64,000 nt of DNA, taken from Phaeodactylibacter sp. (GTDB lineage: Bacteria > Bacteroidota > Bacteroidia > Chitinophagales > Saprospiraceae). Positions 8,419-16,912 of this stretch are shown here, piece after piece. Each line of letters starts with the position of its first letter. Within the stretch, counting starts at the first letter, position 1. The stretch lies in assembly GCF_022763345.1 (NCBI RefSeq), contig NZ_JALEGS010000011.1:1-64000 (forward strand). Reading direction: 5' to 3'. The translations under genes and the position numbers were made by a program. The notes beneath the pieces are model-generated. The model did no database searches. It saw nothing but the letters and a program-made list of their open reading frames with translations, and was not told the DNA's origin.

Positions 8419-9099
8419 ATGTATCAACTGCTCCCCCGATCTATGCAGCTCGCAATGGCACTGGCGGCCATTTTCCTACTCAGCTCCTGCGGCCTGTTCA
8501 CCACCGAATACAACTACAATACTTCCCGGGGCGGGTCGCCTGCTCAGGAACGCCCTCTTTACGAAGAAGAAAACACTCCTCCCGAAGACAGCCGCCCCTC
8601 CCGTGAGGACGAAGAGGACCGCGACACCGAACTTGTCTTTGAAGAGGAAGATGACCCGGAGCCCCCTCTCGATGACCCCGCCGAAGCCCCTGATCTCCCC
8701 GATTCAGAAGAGGCGCTCTTAAGAAAAGAGGCTGTTGACTATGCCAAGACCTTTCTCGGGACCAAATACAAACTGGGCGGCACTTCGCCAAGGAGTGGCT
8801 TTGACTGCTCGGGGTTCACCTCCTATGTCATGAAGCAGGTGGACATTGCCCTCTCCCGCACCTCTCAGGAACAGGAGAATAACGGTGATAAGGTACGCCT
8901 GAAAAAAGTACAGCCCGGAGACCTGATTTTCTACCGGCGCACCCCACTTGGCAAAGTCTTCCATGTCTCAATGGTCGTCGCAAATAAAGAGGATGGCATT
9001 TATGTAATTCACAGTACCTCCCGGGGCGTGGTCATTGATAATGTCACCAAATCGAGTTACTGGTCACCAAAAATTTCTTCTGCCCGAAGTGTTTTTTAG
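8419..9099 (+). CDS. NlpC/P60 family lipoprotein, peptidoglycan endopeptidase
   Basis: Predicted to cut peptidoglycan stem peptides (gamma-D-Glu to diamino acid) from an envelope lipid anchor. Signal peptide 1-23 ends in a lipobox (LLSSC, Cys24). An acidic Pro-rich linker follows (about 45-98), then the NlpC/P60 domain (about 102-226). Catalytic Cys130 lies in FDCSGFTSY and His182 in FHVSMVV, with His198 as the probable third polar residue. The long acidic linker may let the enzyme reach the cell wall. No partner gene is adjacent. Confidence 0.88.
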   Translation: MYQLLPRSMQLAMALAAIFLLSSCGLFTTEYNYNTSRGGSPAQERPLYEEENTPPEDSRPSREDEEDRDTELVFEEEDDPEPPLDDPAEAPDLPDSEEALLRKEAVDYAKTFLGTKYKLGGTSPRSGFDCSGFTSYVMKQVDIALSRTSQEQENNGDKVRLKKVQPGDLIFYRRTPLGKVFHVSMVVANKEDGIYVIHSTSRGVVIDNVTKSSYWSPKISSARSVF

Positions 9100-9318
9100 G
9101 CGACGCCCTGAACAGAACTGCTTGTACGAAATCCAAGGGCAAGGCCATATGAAAGTCAAAGCCCTTTGAATGACGTCACTCCTCCTAAGTTTCTTAGCAT
9201 TTTCGTATTTTGCCCGTTGCGATTCAGGCGGTGTGAAACTGCCATTTTATCAAAACAAACATGCCTTTCGGCAAGCTTCGGCTCCCAAAAAGGCAAAAAA
9301 CCAAAAATGTTACTATAT

Positions 9319-9891
9319 ATGATCAATCTGATACTCTTCGGCCCTCCGGGCTCAGGCAAGGGCACACAGGCGGCAAAACTGGTTGAAAAATATAGCCTGC
9401 TGCACATTTCCACCGGTGACCTTTTCCGCTACGAAATGGGCAATGATACCCCACTCGGCAAAGAAGCCAAAAGCTATATCGAAAAAGGGGAGCTTGTGCC
9501 GGATAGCGTAACGGTGGGCATGCTCCGCAACAAAGTAGAGGCTAACCCCGATGTTGCTGGTTACATTTTCGATGGCTTCCCACGCACCACCCCACAGGCT
9601 GAAGCCCTGGATGAGCTGCTGAGCGAAAAAGACCAGGCTGTTTCGTCTCTCATTATGCTCGATGTGCCAGACGAGGAGCTGGTTAAGCGCCTCCTGGAGC
9701 GGGGCAAAACCTCCGGGCGTAAGGACGATGCCGATGAAAACATCATCCGCAACCGCATTGAGGTCTACAAAAGCGAGACCACTCCGGTATTCGACTACTA
9801 CGCTGCCAAGGGCAAGGCGGTAAAGGTGCACGGCGTAGGCAGTATTGAGGAAATCTTTGGCCGTTTGTGCGCGGAGATTGACAAGCTGTAA
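9319..9891 (+). CDS. adk: adenylate kinase, short type
   Basis: Interconverts ATP + AMP and 2 ADP in the cytosol. The P-loop GPPGSGKGT is near the N terminus, and FDGFPRT and the GRKDDADE lid region are visible. At 190 residues it is the short form, lacking the roughly 27-residue (often Zn-binding) lid insertion. I start at ATG 9319 (MINLILFGPPG); ATG 9307 adds four residues and is also possible. The frame extends further upstream without homology. obgE follows after 33 bases, so the two probably share a transcript. Confidence 0.95.
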   Translation: MINLILFGPPGSGKGTQAAKLVEKYSLLHISTGDLFRYEMGNDTPLGKEAKSYIEKGELVPDSVTVGMLRNKVEANPDVAGYIFDGFPRTTPQAEALDELLSEKDQAVSSLIMLDVPDEELVKRLLERGKTSGRKDDADENIIRNRIEVYKSETTPVFDYYAAKGKAVKVHGVGSIEEIFGRLCAEIDKL

Positions 9892-9924
9892 AATGCCTAC
9901 ATTTGCCCTAACCAAATTTTAAAC

Positions 9925-10977
9925 ATGTCCGGAAACTTCGTCGATTACGTAAAGATTTGCTGCCGATCTGGAAAAGGTGGCGCGGGCTCTGCACACCTGC
10001 ACCGAAGCAAAGCCACGCCCAAGGGCGGGCCCGATGGTGGTGACGGTGGCCGGGGCGGGCACATCATCCTGCGGGGCAACAGCAACGTGTGGACACTGCT
10101 GGCCCTGAAATACCGCAAGCATGTTATCGCCGGAAGCGGTGGCAACGGCGGCCGCAATCACATGTTCGGCGCTGACGGTGAAGATATTATTCTGGAAGTG
10201 CCTCTGGGTACTGTAGCCAGAGATGCAGAAACCGGCGAGGTGGAGTTTGAAATTACCAAACACGAGGAAGAACGCGTTTTGCTCAGCGGTGGCCGGGGCG
10301 GGCTGGGCAACAGCCACTTCAAATCCGCAACCAACCAAACCCCACGCTATGCGCAGCCCGGCGAACCGGGGCAGGAGTCCTGGAAAATCCTGGAGCTGAA
10401 GACACTCGCGGATGTAGGCCTCGTTGGCTTTCCGAATGCGGGTAAGTCCACCCTTCTTTCCGTGATCACAGCGGCGAAACCGAAAATCGCCAACTACGCC
10501 TTCACCACCCTCGTACCTAACCTGGGCATTGTTTCTTACCGTGATGGCCGCTCCTTCGTCATGGCCGACATACCGGGCATTATTGAGAATGCCCATCAGG
10601 GTAAAGGGCTGGGCTTCCGCTTCCTTCGGCACATTGAGCGCAATGCGACGCTGCTTTTCATGATCCCCTGCGATACGGAGAATATCCGAAAGGAATACGA
10701 CATCCTCCTCAACGAGCTGCAGCAATACAATGAGGAACTGATGCACAAGCCCCGCGTCCTGGCCATCACCAAAAGCGATATGCTGGACGAGGAACTGAAG
10801 GAAATGCTCAAATCAGAGCTGCCAAAGGACTTGCCCACGCTCTTTATTTCCTCCGTTGCCCAGCAGGGCCTGCAGGAACTGAAGGACTTGCTCTGGACTA
10901 CCATCTCTGAATATAAGGCTATCGATCAGGCGCGGGAGGAAGATCATTTTCAGGGTTGGGGGGAGGAGGAAGAGTAA
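9925..10977 (+). CDS. obgE: Obg family GTPase
   Basis: Essential GTPase linked to 50S ribosome maturation and stress signalling. The Gly-rich Obg fold occupies about 1-158 (many GG and GRGG turns), followed by the G domain. G1 is GFPNAGKS (168-175), the G3 region [18 protein letters not shown], and G4 TKSD. At 350 residues it lacks the extra C-terminal OCT domain of some relatives. Its stop codon abuts the stop of the convergent CobW gene, with no intergenic base. Confidence 0.95.
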   Translation: MSGNFVDYVKICCRSGKGGAGSAHLHRSKATPKGGPDGGDGGRGGHIILRGNSNVWTLLALKYRKHVIAGSGGNGGRNHMFGADGEDIILEVPLGTVARDAETGEVEFEITKHEEERVLLSGGRGGLGNSHFKSATNQTPRYAQPGEPGQESWKILELKTLADVGLVGFPNAGKSTLLSVITAAKPKIANYAFTTLVPNLGIVSYRDGRSFVMADIPGIIENAHQGKGLGFRFLRHIERNATLLFMIPCDTENIRKEYDILLNELQQYNEELMHKPRVLAITKSDMLDEELKEMLKSELPKDLPTLFISSVAQQGLQELKDLLWTTISEYKAIDQAREEDHFQGWGEEEE

Positions 10978-11937
10978 TCACTTCGCCACCCCCTGTCGCA
11001 ACAACCGTTCAATCGCCTCCTTCTTCAGGCCTTTCCCAATCACAACCAAAGTGGAAGGGCTGTCCGTTGAAAGCGGTGCAGCTGCCGGCGTGATTTGCAA
11101 CGCCTTGCCGGTGGACTGCAGCAGATAGCTTTTGCCATCTTCCTTACTCTTTACCACACCCTTAATGCGGTAAATCTGCTTAGCGTAGAGCATCAGGCTT
11201 ACGGTCAGTACGTGCCGGAGCTGATTGAGGTCAAAGGGTTGGTCGAAAGTATGAGTAGTCGAGGAAATATCAGACTGCTGAAGATGGCCCGTTGTTTTGG
11301 GTTTTGCAGCAGCCGTTACGCTGGCGGGTAGTTGGAAAGCCATGCGGGAACGCCGGGTTTCGAGCCAGGATACGGGGATTTTACCGTCTTCACTGGGCAC
11401 CACCGGCGCGAAGGGATTGAGCTGGCGGAGCAAATCACGGGCTTCTGCAATTTGCTCCTCCGTGGCTTCCTGCATTTTATTCAGCACGAGGAGATCGGCG
11501 GCGGTGATTTGACGGCTGACTTCTTCGGCTTCCTCAAGGCGCTCGGCGACATTGGTCGCATCCACTACCCCGATAACCTGAGCCAGCTCGTAGCGCTGAC
11601 TGATATCCCGGCGCAAAAAGACGCCCGCCAGGCTGCCGCTATCGGCTACGCCGGTGGCTTCGATAAAGAGACGGTCGGGTACCGGATCTTCGTGGACAAG
11701 CTCGGTGAGTACATCAAACAACTCGTCGTCAAGCGAGCAACAAATGCAGCCGTTGCTGATCTCATATACATCGCTGGAATACTGCCGGACCAATCCGCCA
11801 TCAATGGACACCTGCCCGAACTCATTCTCAATGACCACATTATTCTGACCGTTTAATTGTTGCAACAGCGCATTGAGCAGGGTCGTTTTGCCCGCGCCCA
11901 AAAAGCCGGTGAGAATGGTGACCTGTATCTTTTTCAT
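10978..11937 (-). CDS. CobW/P47K family GTPase, putative metallochaperone
   Basis: COG0523-type GTPase, a family that delivers or regulates metals such as zinc and cobalt. The P-loop GFLGAGKT is at 11-18 and the metal-binding motif CICC at 64-67 (GCICCSL). A C-terminal CobW_C domain covers about 230-310. The base-recognition position reads LNKMQ rather than NKxD. No zinc-responsive operator or zinc-enzyme paralogue is seen nearby, so the metal cannot be assigned. It is convergent with obgE, with the stops touching. Confidence 0.85.
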   Translation of the reverse strand: MKKIQVTILTGFLGAGKTTLLNALLQQLNGQNNVVIENEFGQVSIDGGLVRQYSSDVYEISNGCICCSLDDELFDVLTELVHEDPVPDRLFIEATGVADSGSLAGVFLRRDISQRYELAQVIGVVDATNVAERLEEAEEVSRQITAADLLVLNKMQEATEEQIAEARDLLRQLNPFAPVVPSEDGKIPVSWLETRRSRMAFQLPASVTAAAKPKTTGHLQQSDISSTTHTFDQPFDLNQLRHVLTVSLMLYAKQIYRIKGVVKSKEDGKSYLLQSTGKALQITPAAAPLSTDSPSTLVVIGKGLKKEAIERLLRQGVAK

Positions 11938-12052
11938 GCACTCAAGGTATTAATTCCGCATAGACTCCGGGAAGTGAAACGGCCTTTTTCATAAAGACTA
12001 TGGTATATACAACATGCTGAGCGCCCCTTTCGGACCTGCCCGAAACAGAAGC

Positions 12053-12082
12053 GGGCAAGCGCATGATGAATTGCACTTGCCC
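12053..12082. other. stem-loop downstream of the S41 peptidase gene
   Basis: GGGCAAG (12053-12059) pairs with CTTGCCC (12076-12082). A T-rich stretch follows on the plus side only, so as a minus-strand terminator for the S41 gene it lacks a U tract. Confidence 0.35.
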
Positions 12083-12105
12083 ACTTTGTTTTTTAACCGG
12101 CCGGT

Positions 12106-13737
12106 CTACTGACCACTCAAAATTGAGTTGTACCGCGCCGTGTCATTAAGTAGCGCAATAGCTTCCTCAATTTCCTTATCGTTGCGCAGCCCCATTTTGA
12201 TTTTACCTTTCTGATAGTAAAAGCGGCTGGCTACATCTTTCTCAATGAGGTCAATAATAACCTCCTGATTCTTTTGCAAAGCATCTTTTTTGCTGGCTTT
12301 GATGTCCTGCTGCAGGGCGGCGATTTCTTCGGTCAGGTCATAGCCGTCTTTCTGACTCGCTTTCTGAAGTTTTTTGAGCAGTTTTTCGCTCTCTGTATCG
12401 TATTGGAAAGCCTGCGCATCAAGGTAATCGACAAAAGCCTGGAAATCATCGAAGCGATAGTCTTCTACTGAATCAATGCTGTCCACCCCTGAAAAATAGG
12501 CTGTTACGAAATCAAAAATCAAGTGTTGATCAATCAGGCTTTTGACGATGGAGGCATCGGTGAATTTGTCTACCACCACATCCGGCTTCACCCCACCACC
12601 ATCAAGTACAGTACGCCCGTTTCGGGTGGTGAATGGCGTACGGCGGTCATCAGGGATATCCACAGGCTCGCCATCTTCGTACTCTACACTTTGAATGCAG
12701 CGCCCGCTTGGGATGTAATACTTAGCGGTGGTGAGTTTGAGCTTGGAATTGTAGCCGATATCGCGGGTATTTTGTACCAGCCCCTTTCCATAACTCCGCT
12801 GCCCCAAGAGCACGCCCCGGTCATAATCCTGAAGCACGCCGCTCACTATTTCTGAAGCAGAAGCAGAACGGTCGTTGATCAGGACAACCACAGGAATTTC
12901 TTCATCGGTAGGATTACCCATTGTACTGAAGGAGCGGTCCCACTCCTTAACTTTACCTTTGGTGGTCACCACCACTTCTCCACGGGGGATGAATACGTTG
13001 GAGACATTGACCGCCTCAGTGAGCAAACCGCCGCCGTTGCCGCGCAAGTCAAAGACTACGCCCTTCATATTGGGGTTTTCCGCTTCGAGCGCTTTGAGCG
13101 CACTGCCCACATTTTTGCCGGCATTTCGGGTAAAAGTAGTCAAGGCCACATAACCAATGTCATCATTGAGCATGCCATAATAAGGCACGTTCTCCACTTC
13201 CACTTCCGTGCGTGTAATGCTCACTTTAAATTGCTCTGCCTCACCAGGACGTTGGATTTCCAATTCAACCTCCGTGCCAGGGAAACCGCGCAGGATGTTA
13301 TTGACCTGCTCCGGCGTTTTGCCCACTGCATCTTTGCCATCGATGGAAATGATGCGGTCACCCGGTTTCAGACCAGCCTGATCTGCAGCCTGATCTTCGT
13401 ATAACTCAACGATCGTAACGAAGCTGTCAATTTGCTGGCTGATAGCGCCAATACCGTTATATTTGCCTTCCGTCATGAACCGGTACCCTTCAATTTCCGA
13501 CTCGGATATGTAGTTGGTGAAAGGGTCAAGCGACTCCATCATGGCGTCGATCCCGGTGCGCATGAGTTGCCCCGGGTCCACATCGTCCACGTAGTAGGTA
13601 TTGATTTCTTTGTAGAGATTGGTGAAAATCTCCAGATTTTTCAGGATTTCGAAGTACTTGTTGCGGGGTGACATCGTAGCCGACATACCGATGACGACGA
13701 TCCCTACTACAGCACTAATTTTTAGAATACGTTTCAT
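12106..13737 (-). CDS. S41 family C-terminal processing peptidase (CtpA/Tsp-like)
   Basis: Periplasmic or membrane-anchored serine protease. The 543 residues carry one N-terminal hydrophobic segment (about 5-22), a PDZ domain (about 95-175; GIGAISQQ and AGLKPGDRIISIDG) and the S41 catalytic domain. Ser293 in DRSASASEI and Lys318 in RSYGKGLVQ form the expected Ser-Lys dyad, 25 residues apart. The C-terminal 150 residues are helical and charged. ATG 13737 is chosen because it starts the signal anchor (MKRILKISAV); a start at 13755 would add six residues. Confidence 0.93.
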   Translation of the reverse strand: MKRILKISAVVGIVVIGMSATMSPRNKYFEILKNLEIFTNLYKEINTYYVDDVDPGQLMRTGIDAMMESLDPFTNYISESEIEGYRFMTEGKYNGIGAISQQIDSFVTIVELYEDQAADQAGLKPGDRIISIDGKDAVGKTPEQVNNILRGFPGTEVELEIQRPGEAEQFKVSITRTEVEVENVPYYGMLNDDIGYVALTTFTRNAGKNVGSALKALEAENPNMKGVVFDLRGNGGGLLTEAVNVSNVFIPRGEVVVTTKGKVKEWDRSFSTMGNPTDEEIPVVVLINDRSASASEIVSGVLQDYDRGVLLGQRSYGKGLVQNTRDIGYNSKLKLTTAKYYIPSGRCIQSVEYEDGEPVDIPDDRRTPFTTRNGRTVLDGGGVKPDVVVDKFTDASIVKSLIDQHLIFDFVTAYFSGVDSIDSVEDYRFDDFQAFVDYLDAQAFQYDTESEKLLKKLQKASQKDGYDLTEEIAALQQDIKASKKDALQKNQEVIIDLIEKDVASRFYYQKGKIKMGLRNDKEIEEAIALLNDTARYNSILSGQ

Positions 13738-14012
13738 ATGCATGATTTTGTCCATCCCTGAGGGGGGACCGGGTGTTGTGAACTTACCGGTGTGGCCGGG
13801 CCGAATGCCTTGGATCCTGTTTCAATACCATAGCCTTTGCCATCAAATGTGTACGGCGGAATCCACCAGGTAAGCAATATATGTTTTCAATAACGTTATT
13901 TGATGCCAATCGTATGCGGTAAAAACCTGCTTTTTTGTTAAAAAGCCAATAAAACCGAATGTAGAACGTGTTTTAGGCGATCAGCTATTAAAAAAGCGAC
14001 GAACATTAATAA

Positions 14013-15788
14013 ATGTTTAAGAACCTCCTTTGGCCGTTAATTTTGTTGGTGCCCGTGTTGACGCACGCGCAGTACCGCCTGCAATGGCTGGTCACGGACA
14101 CCACGCAGGCATTCGTGGAGGAGGTTTTCTCTGAAACGGTGTCCACCTGGCCAGACACCGTTGCCCTGAAAGCGGGCCTCGCCGAAAATATACGCACGCT
14201 GCACGCCATGGCATTCGCTGAAGCCTCGGTGGACCGGCTTACACGCAAAGACAGTACCTTTTTCGCTACACTGCATGTAGGCCCGCACTACCGGTGGATT
14301 GCACTATCAAACGGCAATATCTCTCCGGCGATCCTAGATGGGGCCGGATTTCGGGAACGGCTTTACCGCAACAAGCCTTTTCGCTACGATCAACTGCACA
14401 AGCTGCAGGAGAAACTGCTCGACTATGCCGAAAATCATGGCTATCCCTTTGCCAAATTATGGCTCGACAGCATTCTGATCAATAAAGGGCGGGTAGCGGC
14501 TCAGCTGATGATAGACCGGGGGCCGCTCATTCTTGTGAAAGAGCTGGACCTGCGCGGCAATGCACAAATCAGTCAGGTTTACATGGAGAACTACCTGGGT
14601 ATCGCTCCGGGCCGGCCCTACAACAATCAGCAGGTCCGGCAAATCCGTAACCGCGTACAGGAACTGCCTTTTCTTACCCTGGCAGAGGACCCCACGGTCA
14701 CCTTCATCGAACGGGAAGCGACGATACAGCTGCCTTTGGAGAAAAAACGGGCGAGCCGGTTCGACTTTGTCCTCGGCGTACTCCCTCAGAACGAAGCCGG
14801 CCGGCAACTCAATAACCGCACTGTGCTCGTGACAGGCACCTTCAAAGGGGAACTGCAAAATCAGTTTGGACGGGGCGAGCGCATCTATGCTTCTTTCGAG
14901 CAGCTAAGGCCGGAGACGCAGGAACTGGAGCTGGAGTTCAACTATCCTTTTGTACTGGGGCTGCCCTTTGGCGTGGATTTTAGCTTTGATTTATACAAAC
15001 GCGATACTTCCTACCTCGACCTGGAATCGGACCTGGGCATACAATACCTGTTTGAAGGGGGCAACTACCTAAAGGTATTCTGGAACAACCGCTCTTCCAC
15101 CCTGCTTACTGTAGATGAAGCCCGGCTGCAACTGCAGGAGCGCCTGCCCCAAAACCTGGATGTCAGCAATGCCTACTTTGGGCTGGAATACGCGCTGCAG
15201 GACCTCGACTACCGCTTCAATCCCCGAAAGGGCTGGTCTGTACGGCTGAGAGGGGGCGCAGGGGTAAAACGCATTGAACGCAACAACCGTATCCTGGAAC
15301 TAGGCTACGGTGAGCTGTACGACACCCTTGAGCTGCGCAGTTTTCAGTACAAGCTTAGCGGACAGATAGAAGGCTACCTGCCTTTATTCAACCGCAGCAC
15401 CCTGCTCGGGCGGCTGCGCGGCGGGGCGGTTTTCTCAGAAGCGCCGGTATACTTCAATGAGCAATTCCGCATTGGGGGCAACCAAATCCTGCGTGGCTTT
15501 GACGAGGAGTCCATTTTCGCGACCCGCTATGCTTTATCCACTTTGGAATACCGACTGCTGATCGGTCAAAACTCCTACCTTTATGCTTTTGGGGATGTGG
15601 CTTATGTGGAAGATGTGACGCCCGTGAAGGACGTGACCGACTGGCCCTATGGCTTTGGGGCCGGTATTTCTTTCGAGACCAGTGCAGGCGTTTTTGGCGT
15701 AAGCCTGGCGTATGGCAAGCAACTAGGCAACCCCATCGACTTTAGCGCACCCAAGGTCCATTTTGGGTATGTGAGCCTGTTCAATTAA
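14013..15788 (+). CDS. Omp85/BamA-TamA superfamily outer-membrane protein
   Basis: Predicted outer-membrane beta-barrel of the surface-antigen (D15) family. A signal peptide covers 1-19 (ends THAQ). The N-terminal part has POTRA-like segments (for example GPLILVKELDLRGNAQISQV followed by RPYNNQQVRQIRNRVQ). The C-terminal 16-strand barrel (about 245-591) has the family's Arg-Gly-Phe lid motif in LRGFDEESIF. At 591 residues it is shorter than a housekeeping BamA (usually about 800 in this phylum), so it is probably an accessory TamA-like family member. Its stop overlaps that of the convergent rhomboid gene by 4 bp. Confidence 0.82.
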   Translation: MFKNLLWPLILLVPVLTHAQYRLQWLVTDTTQAFVEEVFSETVSTWPDTVALKAGLAENIRTLHAMAFAEASVDRLTRKDSTFFATLHVGPHYRWIALSNGNISPAILDGAGFRERLYRNKPFRYDQLHKLQEKLLDYAENHGYPFAKLWLDSILINKGRVAAQLMIDRGPLILVKELDLRGNAQISQVYMENYLGIAPGRPYNNQQVRQIRNRVQELPFLTLAEDPTVTFIEREATIQLPLEKKRASRFDFVLGVLPQNEAGRQLNNRTVLVTGTFKGELQNQFGRGERIYASFEQLRPETQELELEFNYPFVLGLPFGVDFSFDLYKRDTSYLDLESDLGIQYLFEGGNYLKVFWNNRSSTLLTVDEARLQLQERLPQNLDVSNAYFGLEYALQDLDYRFNPRKGWSVRLRGGAGVKRIERNNRILELGYGELYDTLELRSFQYKLSGQIEGYLPLFNRSTLLGRLRGGAVFSEAPVYFNEQFRIGGNQILRGFDEESIFATRYALSTLEYRLLIGQNSYLYAFGDVAYVEDVTPVKDVTDWPYGFGAGISFETSAGVFGVSLAYGKQLGNPIDFSAPKVHFGYVSLFN

Positions 15789-16453
15789 GCATACGTTTCC
15801 TCCGCCTCCTTCACCCGCTCCATGGGGTAAGCAAGCCGGAAGTATAAGCCTGCTGCAAAACCAAAAACAAAACCGCCAATGTGCGCCCACCATGCAGTGC
15901 CACCCCCTTCAGCCCCTACCTGCAGTGATGCCCAGCCACTACTCCACTGCATCCAAATCCAGATTCCCAAAAACAGGAATGCCGGGACCCGAAAGATCAG
16001 AAAGAAGAACCAAAGCTTCACGCGGGAAGAAGGGAACATGACCATATAAGCGCCCATTACGGCAGAGATCGCCCCACTTGCGCCTACCGTTGGCACCACA
16101 CTGCCCGGATTGAAGTAGATGTGGGCGGCGTGGGCGGCCATTCCTCCCAGGAGGTAGAACAACACGAATCGGACGTTGCCAATCGTGGCCTCGATATTGT
16201 CTGCAAACACCCAAAGGAAAAGCATATTGCCCAAAATATGACCGAACCCGCCGTGCATAAACATACTCGTCAGCAAGGTGAACAGGTTACGGCCCGACTC
16301 AATCTCCGCGGGCACTGCCGCATATTGATCAATCAACATGCCCGGGCTCGTGAGCTGAAAATAAAAGGCTATAACATTAAGGACGATAAACAAATAACTG
16401 AACAGCGGGAAATGCCCGCCTTTTACCTGATCATCGCCAATGGGAAAAAGCAT
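15785..16453 (-). CDS. rhomboid family intramembrane serine protease
   Basis: Cleaves transmembrane substrates within the membrane. The 222 residues form six or seven membrane helices. Catalytic Ser126 is in GASGAIS and His191 in WWAHIGG; the conserved HGGFGHILGNM loop (67-77) is present. The protein lacks extra cytosolic domains. It is convergent with the Omp85-like gene, sharing the 4-base TTAA stop overlap. Confidence 0.92.
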   Translation of the reverse strand: MLFPIGDDQVKGGHFPLFSYLFIVLNVIAFYFQLTSPGMLIDQYAAVPAEIESGRNLFTLLTSMFMHGGFGHILGNMLFLWVFADNIEATIGNVRFVLFYLLGGMAAHAAHIYFNPGSVVPTVGASGAISAVMGAYMVMFPSSRVKLWFFFLIFRVPAFLFLGIWIWMQWSSGWASLQVGAEGGGTAWWAHIGGFVFGFAAGLYFRLAYPMERVKEAEETYA

Positions 16454-16489
16454 AAATTATGGTTTGTTATGCGGCTGTCGGTAGTGGAT

Positions 16490-16894
16490 TTATATCGCCT
16501 CCACAATGAAGGTCACCACGTATTCCTCCGGCTGTATGGATTGCCCTGCCACCGGATAGGGCGTAACTTCCGACAAGCGGTAAATATACCCACCCATACT
16601 TTTGCTGGCCAGCTCCGGCTTGCCCTCACGCAGGGTCAGATCAAGCGTTTTCCGGTCGCCGTTGCCAAGTGCCAGTTGCACAACCGCCTGCCCTTCCCAT
16701 ACACAATTGGTGTATTCGGGGCAGCGGGAGTCTTCCTTGACCGCAATTAATTGAATAGGGGTATCCTGGCATTCCACGGTGCCCCCAATTTGTAGCTTAA
16801 TGGGTTCGCCCATCGGGCAGCCCGAAAGGTCGTCGCTGCATTTAGCAGCCGCCAGCGCTATAGCCAGCAGTGGCAATAGGTATTTGATTTTCAT
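16490..16894 (-). CDS. small exported protein, DSRCP...CVW family
   Basis: The 134 residues begin with a signal peptide (about 1-18). The sequence LAAAKC could be a degenerate lipobox, though Lys before Cys is unusual. The mature part has the recurring Bacteroidota pattern DSRCPEYTNCVWEGQA, with paired cysteines, followed by a beta-rich segment. Function is unknown. I chose ATG 16894; the upstream start at 16909 would be TTG. It lies downstream of the 752-residue exported protein gene on the same strand, 18 bases apart, so they may be co-transcribed. Confidence 0.65.
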   Translation of the reverse strand: MKIKYLLPLLAIALAAAKCSDDLSGCPMGEPIKLQIGGTVECQDTPIQLIAVKEDSRCPEYTNCVWEGQAVVQLALGNGDRKTLDLTLREGKPELASKSMGGYIYRLSEVTPYPVAGQSIQPEEYVVTFIVEAI

Positions 16895-16912
16895 GCTTCC
16901 TGTTTTCAAAAA

